From Bacteroidia bacterium (GTDB taxonomy: Bacteria; Bacteroidota; Bacteroidia; J057), in the NCBI GenBank assembly GCA_041391665.1, contig JAWKNO010000001.1, forward strand, positions 930,001 through 994,000: a stretch of DNA of 64,000 bases. The letters run 5' to 3'. Shown piece after piece: positions 1 through 8,851 of this stretch. The translations under genes and the position numbers were made by a program. Position 1 is the stretch's first letter. Every line of letters starts with the position of its first letter. The notes beneath the pieces were generated by a model. It searched no databases. It saw only the letters and a list, made by a program, of their open reading frames with translations, and was not told the DNA's origin.

Positions 1-257
1 TCAAAGTCAGGGGTTCCCAAAAACCTTCTCCATATTTCTTCTCCATAGCGGTCCACTTTCATCACCCAAACGTCACTTTTTCCTTTTCCATAAGAAAAAG
101 TAAAGCCGGCCATGACATAATTGCCATCGCGTGACTGAATGACTGACATGGCGTGTTCGTCTTGTTTCCCACCATAGATTTTGGTGAATGTTTCCTGCGC
201 AAAAACCTCTGACCACATCAAAAGTGTGGCAAAAAGATAAAAAAACAACCTATTCAT
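1..257 (-). CDS. N-terminal part of a secreted repeat protein (runs off the window)
   Basis: An open frame begins at the ATG at 257 and runs off the left edge without a stop, giving 85 residues. It starts with a signal peptide (MNRLFFYLFATLLMWSEVFA, cleavage likely before QETF). The next part, with KIYGGKQDEHAMSV, then DGNYVMAGFT, then DVWVMKVDRYGEEIW, matches the repeat unit of Bacteroidota secreted propeller-like proteins, in which a 'GG-D-A-S-DG-Y-AG-T-D-W-K-D-G-W' pattern recurs. The full protein is probably long and repeat-built and exported from the cytoplasm. Function is unknown. Only the first repeat can be seen, so length and any C-terminal sorting domain cannot be judged. Confidence 0.75.
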   Translation of the reverse strand, partial: MNRLFFYLFATLLMWSEVFAQETFTKIYGGKQDEHAMSVIQSRDGNYVMAGFTFSYGKGKSDVWVMKVDRYGEEIWRRFLGTPDF

Positions 258-431
258 AATTCCTACAGTTTAGTGTAGATCATTGTTTCATAGAGGATTC
301 CTTAGGGGTGGGGTGTATATGGGTGAATCTATAATCTAAATATAAGCAGATTTTATGCAAAGATTGTCCCAAATTCTGTTGATTGATAGAAAAAATTATG
401 AAATTATCCCGGAAATAACAGACTACTAACT

Positions 432-656
432 ATGGAAAAAATTGTTGGATATCTTGGACTATTTATGAGTGTATTTTTTATGTTCACCGGAGTATTTATT
501 ATGTGGAAACAACCACTGAATGTTCCGGCCTATTTTTCTTCATTACAAAGCAATCCTGCTGTTTTCCATTTTATTCTGGGAGCGATGCTCCTTGCCTATG
601 GAATCTTTCGGTTTGTCAGGGCGTATAAAATGGTAACAAACAACAAAACGCAGTAA
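432..656 (+). CDS. Small two-helix membrane protein
   Basis: 74 residues with two clear hydrophobic segments, about residues 5-24 (GYLGLFMSVFFMFTGVFIMW) and 45-63, joined by a short polar loop and ending in a basic tail (RAYKMVTNNKTQ). This layout suggests an inner-membrane hairpin with both ends in the cytoplasm. It ends one base before the next gene (stop 656, start 658), so the two are very likely co-transcribed and perhaps translationally coupled. I do not recognise the family. Such short proteins are common and unannotated in Bacteroidota. Confidence 0.7.
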   Translation: MEKIVGYLGLFMSVFFMFTGVFIMWKQPLNVPAYFSSLQSNPAVFHFILGAMLLAYGIFRFVRAYKMVTNNKTQ

Positions 657-657
657 T

Positions 658-2139
658 ATGAGATATTTTGGTGTGTATATTCTGGCTGGTCTGCTTTTGC
701 TGAGTTCGATTCCATTGATGGGCCAGACAGATGTCGTCGCAAGACTTGATCTCAACCGAAGAGATCCCAAGCCTGATTTTTATGAATATTCGCCGGTTGA
801 TGGCGGACTGGTTACTCTGGGGCCTTCAAGCCTGGCTTCAAACCGTTTTTTAAGCGTTACGAAGTACGACAAGAACCTGAAAAAACAGTGGACAAAAAAA
901 GTAGTGGAACAAAATGGCCGCAAGAACATAGACTTTGTCGCAGTCATTGGCTCTAATATACTGGTATTTGTTTCGGAGTTTTTCCTGAAAGAAGGGGTAA
1001 TCAAAACCTATTATTATGGATTTGACCTGGAGGGAAATGAAATCGCCAATGAAGAGACGCTTTCTGTTTATCCCAATCAGAAGGAACAGAAGGTGGAACT
1101 TCAGTATGTGCTTTCTCCCAACAAAAGGCAATTGCTCTGTTATAAAAACCTGAAAAACAAGCGTGACTCGGAGCAGATTCTCTATTATATTTTTGATGAT
1201 GAAGGGGATCTCGTTCAAAATGGTGAAATGGAACTGAAATACCCTGACAATCGCTTTCAGGTGGTCAGTCTTCGGGTGAGCAATAGTGGAAATATTTTTG
1301 TCCTGGGTAAATTTTTCCGCACAATCACGGTCAAAGAAGCAACTGATTTTCAATATGTGGTTTACCGGTACGATATCTCTCAGGGACAGGGCCGCGAAAT
1401 TCAGATCGAACTGGGGGACCGCTACATCACCAATCTGGCTTTCAGGCTCGACCGCGATGAAAATATTTTTGTCGCCGGGTTTTACTCCAACCGCTCTACA
1501 GACCAGATTGCCGGTACTGTGCTTCAGCAGATTCGACCTGATGGGACAATAGCTCTTAACTCAAATGAAGCTTTTGATGAGGGATTTTTGAGAAATTATC
1601 TCTCCAATAGCCAGATTCAGAGAGGAAGGGAGTTGCGCAATTTTTATCTCGACTCCGAAAATGGCATTATTCTGCGTTCAGATGGCGGGGTACTGCTGAT
1701 TGCAGAGAAATTTTACATCACCTACCAGTCCTACCGTGATCTCGCAGGGTATTGGGTGGATCGGGAAATTTACCACTATGAAGATGTGATCCTGACCTCC
1801 ATTGACGGAAATGGAAATATCGAATGGCATGCAATTGTAGACAAAGCGCAGGAATCGGAATCGCCCACGGCACTTTCCTATTTTAATGCGATCAGTAGCC
1901 AGGGGTCTTATATTTTCTACGAATACAAACCCCGCAAACGCGATATCAACATATACTATAATACGATTGGTATGACCGGCCGTGTGTCTGAGCGCATTCC
2001 GCTGCTCAATGACTATAAGTTTGGTGACCAATTTTTTCCCCGATTCTGCGAGCAGATCAACAATGACGAGGCACTGATGGTCTATATGCAAAACCGGGGA
2101 AAGGTTCTCTCGGTAGTAAAAGTTAAGTTTGCCGGCTAA
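658..2139 (+). CDS. Secreted hypothetical protein, probable beta-propeller
   Basis: 493 residues with a signal peptide (LAGLLLLSSIPLMGQ, cleavage after MGQ, about residue 23). The body has short repeated beta-rich units with aspartate turns, such as NSGNIFVLGKFF, DRDENIFVAGFY, SDGGVLLIAEKF and DGNGNIEWHA, spaced as in a multi-bladed propeller. No catalytic motif, membrane anchor or type IX sorting domain is visible, so it is most likely a periplasmic or outer-membrane-associated protein. It directly follows the small membrane protein with one base between them. Its last four bases overlap the end of the convergent acyltransferase gene. Function unknown. Confidence 0.75.
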   Translation: MRYFGVYILAGLLLLSSIPLMGQTDVVARLDLNRRDPKPDFYEYSPVDGGLVTLGPSSLASNRFLSVTKYDKNLKKQWTKKVVEQNGRKNIDFVAVIGSNILVFVSEFFLKEGVIKTYYYGFDLEGNEIANEETLSVYPNQKEQKVELQYVLSPNKRQLLCYKNLKNKRDSEQILYYIFDDEGDLVQNGEMELKYPDNRFQVVSLRVSNSGNIFVLGKFFRTITVKEATDFQYVVYRYDISQGQGREIQIELGDRYITNLAFRLDRDENIFVAGFYSNRSTDQIAGTVLQQIRPDGTIALNSNEAFDEGFLRNYLSNSQIQRGRELRNFYLDSENGIILRSDGGVLLIAEKFYITYQSYRDLAGYWVDREIYHYEDVILTSIDGNGNIEWHAIVDKAQESESPTALSYFNAISSQGSYIFYEYKPRKRDINIYYNTIGMTGRVSERIPLLNDYKFGDQFFPRFCEQINNDEALMVYMQNRGKVLSVVKVKFAG

Positions 2140-3470
2140 ATGGGCGTGTTGATATCCCACGATTCGAGGATATCGGCGACTTTTTTGACAAATCTTCCTC
2201 CCAGTGCGCCGTCGACAACGCGGTGGTCATAAGAGTGTGAGAGGAACATTTTCTGGCGAATGGCAATCATATCACCCGTCGGGGTTTCGACCACGGCGGG
2301 TATTTTTCTTATAGCACCGGTAGCGAGAATGGCCACTTGTGGCTGCATGATGATGGGTGTCCCCATGACATTGCCAAATGTGCCGACATTGGAAATCGTA
2401 TAAGTGCCGCCTTCCAGTTCGTCGGGCTTGAGTTTATTGATGCGCGCCCGGTTGGCCAGATCATTGACTGCGGCAGAAAGTCCGGCAAGATTTAATCTGT
2501 CGGCATGTCGTATCACCGGTACGATCAGGTTGTCGGTTGGGAGAGCCACGGCCACGCCGATATTAATATCTTTTTTGACCAGGATTTTATCGCCGTCAAC
2601 AGAAATATTCACCATAGGATGTTCACGCAGGGCGCGGGCAACCGCCATAATGAAAATCGGGGTATAGGTGAGTTTTTCGTTGTATCGGGCCTCAAAGGCA
2701 TTTTTTACCTTGTTTCGCCATACGGTGATATTGGTAACATCTGCTTCTACAAATGAAGTGACATGTGCAGAGACATGTTTGGAGTTTACCATATTCTGCG
2801 CAATCAGCTTGCGCATGCGATCCATCTCAATGATGTCGTATTCTCCTGAATGAGAAAATGTGATAGCGGGTGCCTTGGCTACTACCGGCTGGGCAGCAGA
2901 AATTGCTGTGGTTGCTGCAACCGGAGTTACTACCGGTGCTGCAGATCGCTCACTGACATAAGCCAGAATATCTTTTTTTGTCACTCTGCCGTCCCGCCCG
3001 GAGCCGGGGATAGTTTCCAGTTCCCCCATTGTGATGCCCTCAGTCCGGGCAATATTGAGCACAAGTGGCGAGTAAAAACGGTCGCTTGCCGAACCAGACA
3101 ATGAAACAGTCTCAGCAACAGGCTGATCAACTGGTAAGAAAGGTACACCCGATCCTGCAGAAACAAGTTCTTTTTTTGCTTCTTCAAATGTGGGATGCCC
3201 GTTTCCATTGCCGGGATTATCTTCTTCGGTCTCTGTTTCGATGACAGCAATGACCGTACCTACCGCCACGACATCTCCTTCTTTAAACCGCTGCTCCAAC
3301 AATTTCCCATCAACGGGTGAAGGAACTTCGGAGTCAACTTTATCTGTCGCAATTTCCAGTACGGTTTCTTCCTGCTCGATCGGGTCGCCGATTTTTTTCG
3401 TCCAGCTGAGGATCGTCGCTTCAATTATACTTTCGCCCATTTTGGGCATGATAAGCTCAAATTTTGCCAT
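2136..3470 (-). CDS. Dihydrolipoamide acyltransferase (E2) of a 2-oxoacid dehydrogenase complex
   Basis: 444 residues from the ATG at 3470; an upstream in-frame TTG at 3515 would only add residues unlike the family. Domains in order: one lipoyl domain (1-75, lipoylated lysine K44 in ATDKVDS), a flexible Ala/Pro-Val linker, a peripheral subunit-binding domain (about 135-175, SGRDGRVTKKDILAYV), a second Ala/Val-rich linker, and the trimeric acyltransferase core ending with SYDHRVVDG, where H416 and D420 are the catalytic pair. It transfers the acyl group from the swinging lipoyl arm to CoA. With one lipoyl domain it could serve pyruvate, 2-oxoglutarate or branched-chain oxoacids; the sequence resembles the branched-chain/pyruvate group of Bacteroidota. 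No E1 or E3 gene lies nearby. A candidate promoter with an inverted repeat lies upstream. Confidence 0.92.
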   Translation of the reverse strand: MAKFELIMPKMGESIIEATILSWTKKIGDPIEQEETVLEIATDKVDSEVPSPVDGKLLEQRFKEGDVVAVGTVIAVIETETEEDNPGNGNGHPTFEEAKKELVSAGSGVPFLPVDQPVAETVSLSGSASDRFYSPLVLNIARTEGITMGELETIPGSGRDGRVTKKDILAYVSERSAAPVVTPVAATTAISAAQPVVAKAPAITFSHSGEYDIIEMDRMRKLIAQNMVNSKHVSAHVTSFVEADVTNITVWRNKVKNAFEARYNEKLTYTPIFIMAVARALREHPMVNISVDGDKILVKKDINIGVAVALPTDNLIVPVIRHADRLNLAGLSAAVNDLANRARINKLKPDELEGGTYTISNVGTFGNVMGTPIIMQPQVAILATGAIRKIPAVVETPTGDMIAIRQKMFLSHSYDHRVVDGALGGRFVKKVADILESWDINTPI

Positions 3471-3512
3471 AACTTCTTCTTCTTGATACAATCGTATTTT
3501 CCGGCAATCTTT

Positions 3513-3545
3513 CAAAAACAGATGTTATGTTGAATCTGTTTCAAA
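3513..3545 (-). promoter_or_regulatory. Candidate promoter with embedded inverted repeat upstream of the E2 gene
   Basis: On the minus strand a TTTG (3545-3542) is followed after 21 bases by TGTTTTTG (3520-3513), 7 of 8 matches to the Bacteroidota -7 consensus TAnnTTTG. The start codon at 3470 would have a leader of about 36 nt. A perfect 8-bp inverted repeat, AAACAGAT (3516-3523) and ATCTGTTT (3534-3541) with a 10-nt spacer, lies between and partly over the two boxes, where a bound repressor would block polymerase. This is inferred from sequence only. Confidence 0.4.
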
Positions 3546-3578
3546 AATGAAATCTCAAAGCTACTCAAAAATCATACG

Positions 3579-4823
3579 TTACTCAAAACGAGTACGGACA
3601 TTTTTCAAACATAACTTCAGCGCTTCATTGGCAGCTCGTTCTATATTAACGTTTCTTTTGTAAATAAAATCAACATGATGTGAGTCTACACCAAATCGAT
3701 CGGAATATCCGAGCCAGGCATGGGGGCGGGTTTCTCCATCCTGCTCGGCAAGCCCTGTGGTTGCGATCCCAATATCTGCTCCAAGGAGTTTTCTCACACC
3801 TTCTGCCATTGCGATTGCTACAGCTTCTGACACTACATTATTTCTCTCAATCATATCGCCGGGGATGCCCAATACCTGAATTTTTACAGGAACGGCATAA
3901 GCGGTGACCGAACCTCTGAAAAAACTGGAGGCGCCGGAAATGGACACAATCATCGCTGAAATTATACCGCCGGTTAGGCTTTCTGCTACCGCCAGCGTCA
4001 ATTCTTTTTTCTGAAAAATGTCTGCGATTTCTTTGGGCAGAGGCTGTTCTCCCAAAGCATAAATTTCGTGGGCAAACAGATCTTTTACTAATTGTGCGCT
4101 TTGGTCAAGTGCGGCTTCGGCACTGGCGGCCTCGTTTTCAGGAACCTGTGTAAACAACTCCAGCCAGAGACCGTCATTGCGGGGCAGGTAAGCGATTTCG
4201 ATAGAACCGGGAATCTGCGGCTCTATGGTTTCCATACGCTCCGCAGCTACAGACTCGGGCACTCCCGTGATTCTGACGGTACGATGGAGAAATGCCTGTA
4301 CCGGAAAATGTGCCTGCATCTGTGGAATGACCCCATGTTCCAGCATATGAAGCATTTCAAAAGGTACTCCCGGCATGGAAAAGAGCAGTTTCCCTTCCCG
4401 ATGAAACATCATCCCCGGGGCCGTTCCCTGCGTGTTGGGTACTACCTGACATACATCCGGAACCATAGCCTGAAGGCGTGTCAGATGAGTCATCGGCCGG
4501 TTTCGGCTGGCATATCGTTCTTCAAGAAAAGTAAGCGTAGGCTGATGCTCTACGAGTGTGCTGTCAAACAACTCTGCAAGGGTGTGTTTGGTAATATCGT
4601 CTTTGGTTGGACCTAATCCTCCCGAAACAAGGACAATATCGTTTTGCGCCAGCTCCGCTTCAACCGTATCGCGGATGGCTTCGCGGGTGTCGGCAATCGC
4701 AACGACCCTGTCCAGAGAATATCCATTTTTCCTGAGAATCAGTCCGGCTTCTGCGGCATTTGTATTGACAATACGGCCCTTCAGCAATTCTGTACCGATC
4801 GTGATCATCGAAACCTTCGTCAT
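3579..4823 (-). CDS. cinA: CinA family protein (molybdopterin-binding-like domain plus NMN deamidase domain)
   Basis: 414 residues from the ATG at 4823; an in-frame TTG six codons upstream is a less likely start. The N-terminal half is a MoCF/MoaB-like domain (ITIGTELLKG near the start, then SGGLGPTKDD). The C-terminal third is the CinA/PncC domain (AVAESLTGG, then GSVTAYAVPVK and TTGLAEQDG). The C-terminal domain in this family hydrolyses nicotinamide mononucleotide to nicotinate mononucleotide in pyridine-nucleotide recycling, and the N-terminal domain in long forms is linked to ADP-ribose pyrophosphatase activity. Cytoplasmic. Length is typical of the two-domain form. It is divergent from the SGNH hydrolase gene, with a shared 70-bp intergenic stretch. 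Confidence 0.92.
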   Translation of the reverse strand: MTKVSMITIGTELLKGRIVNTNAAEAGLILRKNGYSLDRVVAIADTREAIRDTVEAELAQNDIVLVSGGLGPTKDDITKHTLAELFDSTLVEHQPTLTFLEERYASRNRPMTHLTRLQAMVPDVCQVVPNTQGTAPGMMFHREGKLLFSMPGVPFEMLHMLEHGVIPQMQAHFPVQAFLHRTVRITGVPESVAAERMETIEPQIPGSIEIAYLPRNDGLWLELFTQVPENEAASAEAALDQSAQLVKDLFAHEIYALGEQPLPKEIADIFQKKELTLAVAESLTGGIISAMIVSISGASSFFRGSVTAYAVPVKIQVLGIPGDMIERNNVVSEAVAIAMAEGVRKLLGADIGIATTGLAEQDGETRPHAWLGYSDRFGVDSHHVDFIYKRNVNIERAANEALKLCLKNVRTRFE

Positions 4824-4893
4824 AAAAAATACTTTAGTCAAACAACTTTTTTTCCCGCTTGAAGTTAGAATTTAGTATCACGAATAAAAACAG

Positions 4894-5612
4894 ATGAAAT
4901 CAATGTTTTTTCTTTTACCCTCAATTTTTTTCATCAGCTTTTTCGGTTGTGTGAATCCTCCGGAACCCGTGCTGACCAAATCAGAATCTGATACCATGCA
5001 GGTAGTTTCCTTTCCGCAAACCTACCTTGCATTGGGCGATTCTTATACGATCGGACAAAATGTACCGGAGTCTTCCCGTTGGCCGGTACAGCTTCGCGAT
5101 TCTTTGGTTGCTTTGGGGATAGAACTGCAAAAGCCGGAGATTGTTGCCAGAACAGGCTGGACTACTGACGAACTGATCGAAGCGATACGAAAAACGCCGC
5201 TGGCTGATACTTTTGGAATGGTTTCCCTGCTGATTGGGGTGAATAACCAGTATCGTGGATATCCTATTGCCAAATACGAGACGGAGTTTGGGCGCTTGTT
5301 GGATACTGCGCTGGGATTTGCCGGAGAAGATCTCAACTGTGTTTTGTGCTGTCTATACCAGACTATGGAGTTACGCCGTTTGCGGCAGGCCGGAATCCCG
5401 CCAAAATCGCAGAAGAGATAGACAATTATAATCTGATGGCAAAAAATATCTGCGAACAGCGGGGCGTCCGGTTTTTTGATATCACAGAAATCTCCCGGCT
5501 TGCCAAGGACGATCCGGAACTGGTAGCCAGCGACGGGCTTCATCCTTCGGGTAAAATGTATACAGAATGGGTAAAGCTGATTTTGCCGGAAGTTAAAGCT
5601 ATACTAAAGTGA
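4894..5612 (+). pseudogene. SGNH/GDSL hydrolase interrupted by a single-base frameshift
   Basis: Two overlapping frames encode one protein. The first (4894-5421) has a lipoprotein-like signal (FFGCVN), then block I YLALGDSYTIGQ with the nucleophile Ser, and the block with GVNNQYRGY. The second (in frame from about 5340 to 5612) continues with VLSIPDYGVTPFA and the C-terminal block SDGLHPS, which supplies the catalytic Asp and His. The join is at about 5338-5346, where GTTTTGTGC would need one more T to read NCVFVLSIPDYG as the family expects. With that base restored the protein would be 239 residues, normal for an envelope lipase/esterase of this type. As written, translation ends at 5421 without the Asp-His. 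Either a real mutation or a homopolymer sequencing error. The gene converges on the Nudix gene with a 9-bp overlap. Confidence 0.85.
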
Positions 5613-6038
5613 AACCTGACGCTCAATCACCGCCTCTACCAGCACGCGCGTCGGTTGGTTGAGATCGAGTCCAAGGCTCTCCTCAAGCCCCACCCAATGG
5701 TACGCGTAGGCTTCGTCGTTGAGGATAACTTCGGTAGAATGGGTCCTGGCCGTAAAGTTTATCAGCAGAAAATGGCTTGGCCGGTAAAATTCGGGGTGGT
5801 TGTAGGCATCCTGAATCAGGATAAACTCTAAATCGAAGATGTCCAGATTGGTTTCCTCTTTGGCTTCACGGATAAATGCCGCCTCCATCGTTTCTCCGTA
5901 TTCCATCTTTCCGCCCGGTGTGCCGAGAAGATCCGACCATTTGTGAGTACGTACCAATAGAATTTTTCCCTCCGGATTAAAAATCAGTCCGCCAACCGTA
6001 GCCAGAGGACGCGGGGCTGGTAACTTTTCGTATTCCAT
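5604..6038 (-). CDS. Nudix hydrolase
   Basis: 144 residues. The Nudix box lies at residues 43-65: G43, E49, then R57-E58-A-K-E61-E62, which provide the metal-binding glutamates. The usual glycine near the end is Asn64 (ETNL). Such enzymes hydrolyse a nucleoside diphosphate linked to another moiety; the substrate cannot be told from sequence. The N-terminal stretch (RPLATVGGLIFNPEGKILLV) is typical of general clean-up members that act on nucleotides or ADP-sugars. Cytoplasmic. The gene lies two bases downstream of the gene ending at 6041 and is probably in one transcript with it. Confidence 0.88.
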   Translation of the reverse strand: MEYEKLPAPRPLATVGGLIFNPEGKILLVRTHKWSDLLGTPGGKMEYGETMEAAFIREAKEETNLDIFDLEFILIQDAYNHPEFYRPSHFLLINFTARTHSTEVILNDEAYAYHWVGLEESLGLDLNQPTRVLVEAVIERQVSL

Positions 6039-6040
6039 AT

Positions 6041-6619
6041 TCAGTTGTCGGTTTTTTCCAGTGTCCAGGACGACTCGCTGATTTTTTCTCCGTCCTCACC
6101 AAAGTAAACCGAATACTCCCTGATAATTGTTTCGGATTCCCAGATATAAATATGCTGACCTGCCGGCGTCTGGCCTCCTGCTATGTATTCTGTCAGTAGC
6201 AGCTTGTTTTCGTTTTCAAATGTACCTTTCCCTATATGGACAAACGTCCCGGTCATTTCTACCACTTTTGAGTGATTTTTGGTAACTCCCAGTTTGTAGA
6301 TAATCTTACTGTTGGGTTCGTAAACCAGCATCTCTGAGCCATCAGAAAGAAAGGGAATACGTCCCTGGTCGGTAATAAAGGTCTTATTTCCCTTGTATTC
6401 GCAGATCATGGAGAGCCCGTCTGCTCCTTCCCGGCATACTACTTCCAGGGTAATGGACTTCGGGTCAATGCCATCAGGAACAGGTTCAGATTTGAGGCTG
6501 CCTGGCACCATTTTCCACGTACCATGAAAGCGGCGCAACGGATTGCTCTCCACTGTCTGCTGTTGGGGTTGGAAAATTGTCATCCAGACAGCAACCAAAA
6601 ATAAAGGATGTAAAGTCAT
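6041..6619 (-). CDS. Hypothetical secreted lipocalin-like protein
   Basis: 192 residues. A short hydrophobic N-terminus (MTLHPLFLVAVWMTIF) may be an export signal. The body begins with RRFHGTWKMVPGS, the 'GTW' entry strand seen in small lipocalin-like beta-barrels of Bacteroidota, and has alternating beta strands through to ESSWTLEK. No catalytic motif is visible. It sits between the S46 peptidase (9 bases upstream) and the Nudix hydrolase (2 bases downstream) on the same strand, so the three are likely co-transcribed. Function unknown. Confidence 0.7.
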   Translation of the reverse strand: MTLHPLFLVAVWMTIFQPQQQTVESNPLRRFHGTWKMVPGSLKSEPVPDGIDPKSITLEVVCREGADGLSMICEYKGNKTFITDQGRIPFLSDGSEMLVYEPNSKIIYKLGVTKNHSKVVEMTGTFVHIGKGTFENENKLLLTEYIAGGQTPAGQHIYIWESETIIREYSVYFGEDGEKISESSWTLEKTDN

Positions 6620-6628
6620 AATTCCGGG

Positions 6629-8791
6629 TTATTCATTGGGCGCCATTCCAACCAGCTTCATCTCTTTGATCAGATAACCGGCGCCGGCAAATTTGTCTAT
6701 CACAAACAGCACATATCGAATATCCACACTGATATTGCGGCACTGGTTGATATCGTAATTGACATCGCTCATGGTTCCTTCCCAGTTCCGGTCAAAATTG
6801 AGTCCTACCAACTGCCCTTCGCCGTTGATCACAGGACTACCGGAATTTCCGCCGGAAGTGTGATTGGACCCGATAAAACACACCCGCAACTCTCCATCTT
6901 TATGGGCATAAGGTCCAAAGTCTTTGGCATGGTAAAGGTCAACCAGCCTGGATGGAATATCAAAATCATAGTCTCCAGGGATGCCTTTTTCTACAATTCC
7001 GCCGAGGGTGGTGTAATATTTATAGTTCACCCCATCATTGGGTTTCATGCCCTGTACTTTGCCATAGGTAACGCGCAGGGTGAGATTGGCATCAGGATAA
7101 AAAGGCTCTTCAGGAAAAACTTCCCGGAGGGCTTTCATATACGTGCGGTTGAGTTGTTCGACTTTCTGATTTAGAGAGGTGTACTGTGGTGCGAAGCGGA
7201 AATAATTTTGATACAGACTCGACATCAGGCCGAAGGCTGGGTCGCTTTGTATAGCTTCTGCATCGAAGTTGTTGAGCAACTCATTAAAACTGCGCTCAGA
7301 GGTAAACTTGCTGTTGTCAAAAACATAGGTGGCATAGGCCTGAAAATCTCCGCCAAAACGCTCATTGATTACGGGAATCAGAGCGGGCAATTCGTCTTCA
7401 CTAAAATATTTGAAATAGGATTCCAGGATCAGCCCCATCGTCTCCCGGTCTATATCGGGATTGTAATCCCTGAAAAACTTCCGTCCATAGCGCCGGAGTT
7501 TTTCTATTTCCTCTTCTTTCCGCTCATCATTGCGGGTTTCGAGGATTTCACCCAGGCCTTCTGCCAGTTTCCACGCGACATCCATCAGTTCGATCTGGTC
7601 ACCGCCTTCCTGGAAAAACAGCATTTGTTTTAGGGCGGGGGTCAGTTGTTGATAGTAGGATTCGTAATCAGAGAGGATATTGCCGTAGTTTTTTTGCCAG
7701 TCGGGATTGGCATTGATCCGGCGCATGAATTCCTGTTCAAATATTTGTTTGTTTTCAACAGTATGGTTGCGGGTCAGCCCCCTGACTTCGCCTTTCCATT
7801 TCGTATATCCATTGCTGATACTTTTTTCCTTATTTGCGTATTGCAGGCGGATAGCGTCGCTTTTTTTCATTTCGCGATTTAATACCCGGAGTCGTTTCTC
7901 CCGTAGATCAATGCGTATCGGGTCCTGTACATTTACGATCATGTCTACGGCATAAGATGGGAGGTATTGCTGTGTGCTTCCGGGAAAACCATACACCATC
8001 GTAAAATCACCTTCTTCCACCCCTTCCATAGATATGGGGAGGAAATGGCGGGGTTTGAGCGGAATATTCTGCGGGGAATAGTCGGCGGGTTTTCCATCGG
8101 GACCGGAATATACACGGAAGACGGAAAAATCGCCATTGTGCCGGGGCCATAACCAGTTGTCTGCTTCTCCGCCAAATCTCCCGATCGAAATAGGCGGGGC
8201 GCCTACCAGGCGCACATCCGAAAATTCTTCCATGACAAACATGTAATACTCGTTGCCATAGTAGAATGGTTTGATCTCTGCTTTGTAGTGGGTATTTTGA
8301 ACGGCTTCTGCCCTGATTGAGGCAATTCTTTCCGCAATCAGCGTTTTCCGGCTTTCTTCATCTGCTGCCTGGTCAATGTCTTTCAGTACCTTTTGGGTTA
8401 CATCTTCCATTCTTACGATAAAGGTAACCGTCAGTCCGGGGTTAGTAATTTCCTCTTCCCGGCTCATCGCCCAGAAACCATTTTTTGTAAGGTCTTTTTC
8501 CAGCGTACTGTGTTTTTGTATATAGCTGAATCCGCAGTGGTGATTGGTCAGCAGCAAGCCTTCGGCAGAGACCATCTCGCCTGTACAGCCTCCGCCAAAT
8601 CTGACAATGGCATCTTTAAGACTGGACTTGTTGATACTGTAAATATCTTCAGCTGTGATTTTCATTCCCATTGCCTGCATTTCCGCCTCATTGGCTTGCA
8701 GCAGCAGTGGCAACCACATCCCTTCACCCGCAAATACCGGAAGGGAAAGAAATAGAATAAATAATAAGTGTATGAACCGTTGGAAGCGCAT
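6629..8791 (-). CDS. S46 family dipeptidyl-peptidase, predicted DPP11 (Asp/Glu-specific)
   Basis: Starting at the ATG at 8791 (a GTG at 8812 is less likely) the protein is 720 residues, the same length as Porphyromonas gingivalis DPP11, with a signal peptide (FILFLSLPVFAGE). The chymotrypsin-like triad of family S46 is intact: His85 in LLLTNHHCGF, Asp221 in RHNGDFSVF and Ser650 in GGNSGSPV. The residue 18 after the serine is Arg668 (GLNFDRNW). In P. gingivalis enzymes the equivalent position (Arg673) recognises acidic P1 residues in DPP11, while DPP7 has glycine there. The enzyme should release dipeptides with Asp or Glu in second position from peptide N-termini in the periplasm, for amino-acid nutrition. 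Substrate choice is inferred from this one residue and the length. Confidence 0.93.
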   Translation of the reverse strand: MRFQRFIHLLFILFLSLPVFAGEGMWLPLLLQANEAEMQAMGMKITAEDIYSINKSSLKDAIVRFGGGCTGEMVSAEGLLLTNHHCGFSYIQKHSTLEKDLTKNGFWAMSREEEITNPGLTVTFIVRMEDVTQKVLKDIDQAADEESRKTLIAERIASIRAEAVQNTHYKAEIKPFYYGNEYYMFVMEEFSDVRLVGAPPISIGRFGGEADNWLWPRHNGDFSVFRVYSGPDGKPADYSPQNIPLKPRHFLPISMEGVEEGDFTMVYGFPGSTQQYLPSYAVDMIVNVQDPIRIDLREKRLRVLNREMKKSDAIRLQYANKEKSISNGYTKWKGEVRGLTRNHTVENKQIFEQEFMRRINANPDWQKNYGNILSDYESYYQQLTPALKQMLFFQEGGDQIELMDVAWKLAEGLGEILETRNDERKEEEIEKLRRYGRKFFRDYNPDIDRETMGLILESYFKYFSEDELPALIPVINERFGGDFQAYATYVFDNSKFTSERSFNELLNNFDAEAIQSDPAFGLMSSLYQNYFRFAPQYTSLNQKVEQLNRTYMKALREVFPEEPFYPDANLTLRVTYGKVQGMKPNDGVNYKYYTTLGGIVEKGIPGDYDFDIPSRLVDLYHAKDFGPYAHKDGELRVCFIGSNHTSGGNSGSPVINGEGQLVGLNFDRNWEGTMSDVNYDINQCRNISVDIRYVLFVIDKFAGAGYLIKEMKLVGMAPNE

Positions 8792-8851
8792 GGTAAATTG
8801 ATTAATGTGCACGGCACAAGTTAATCATTTCACTGCTAATCAGCCTAAATA

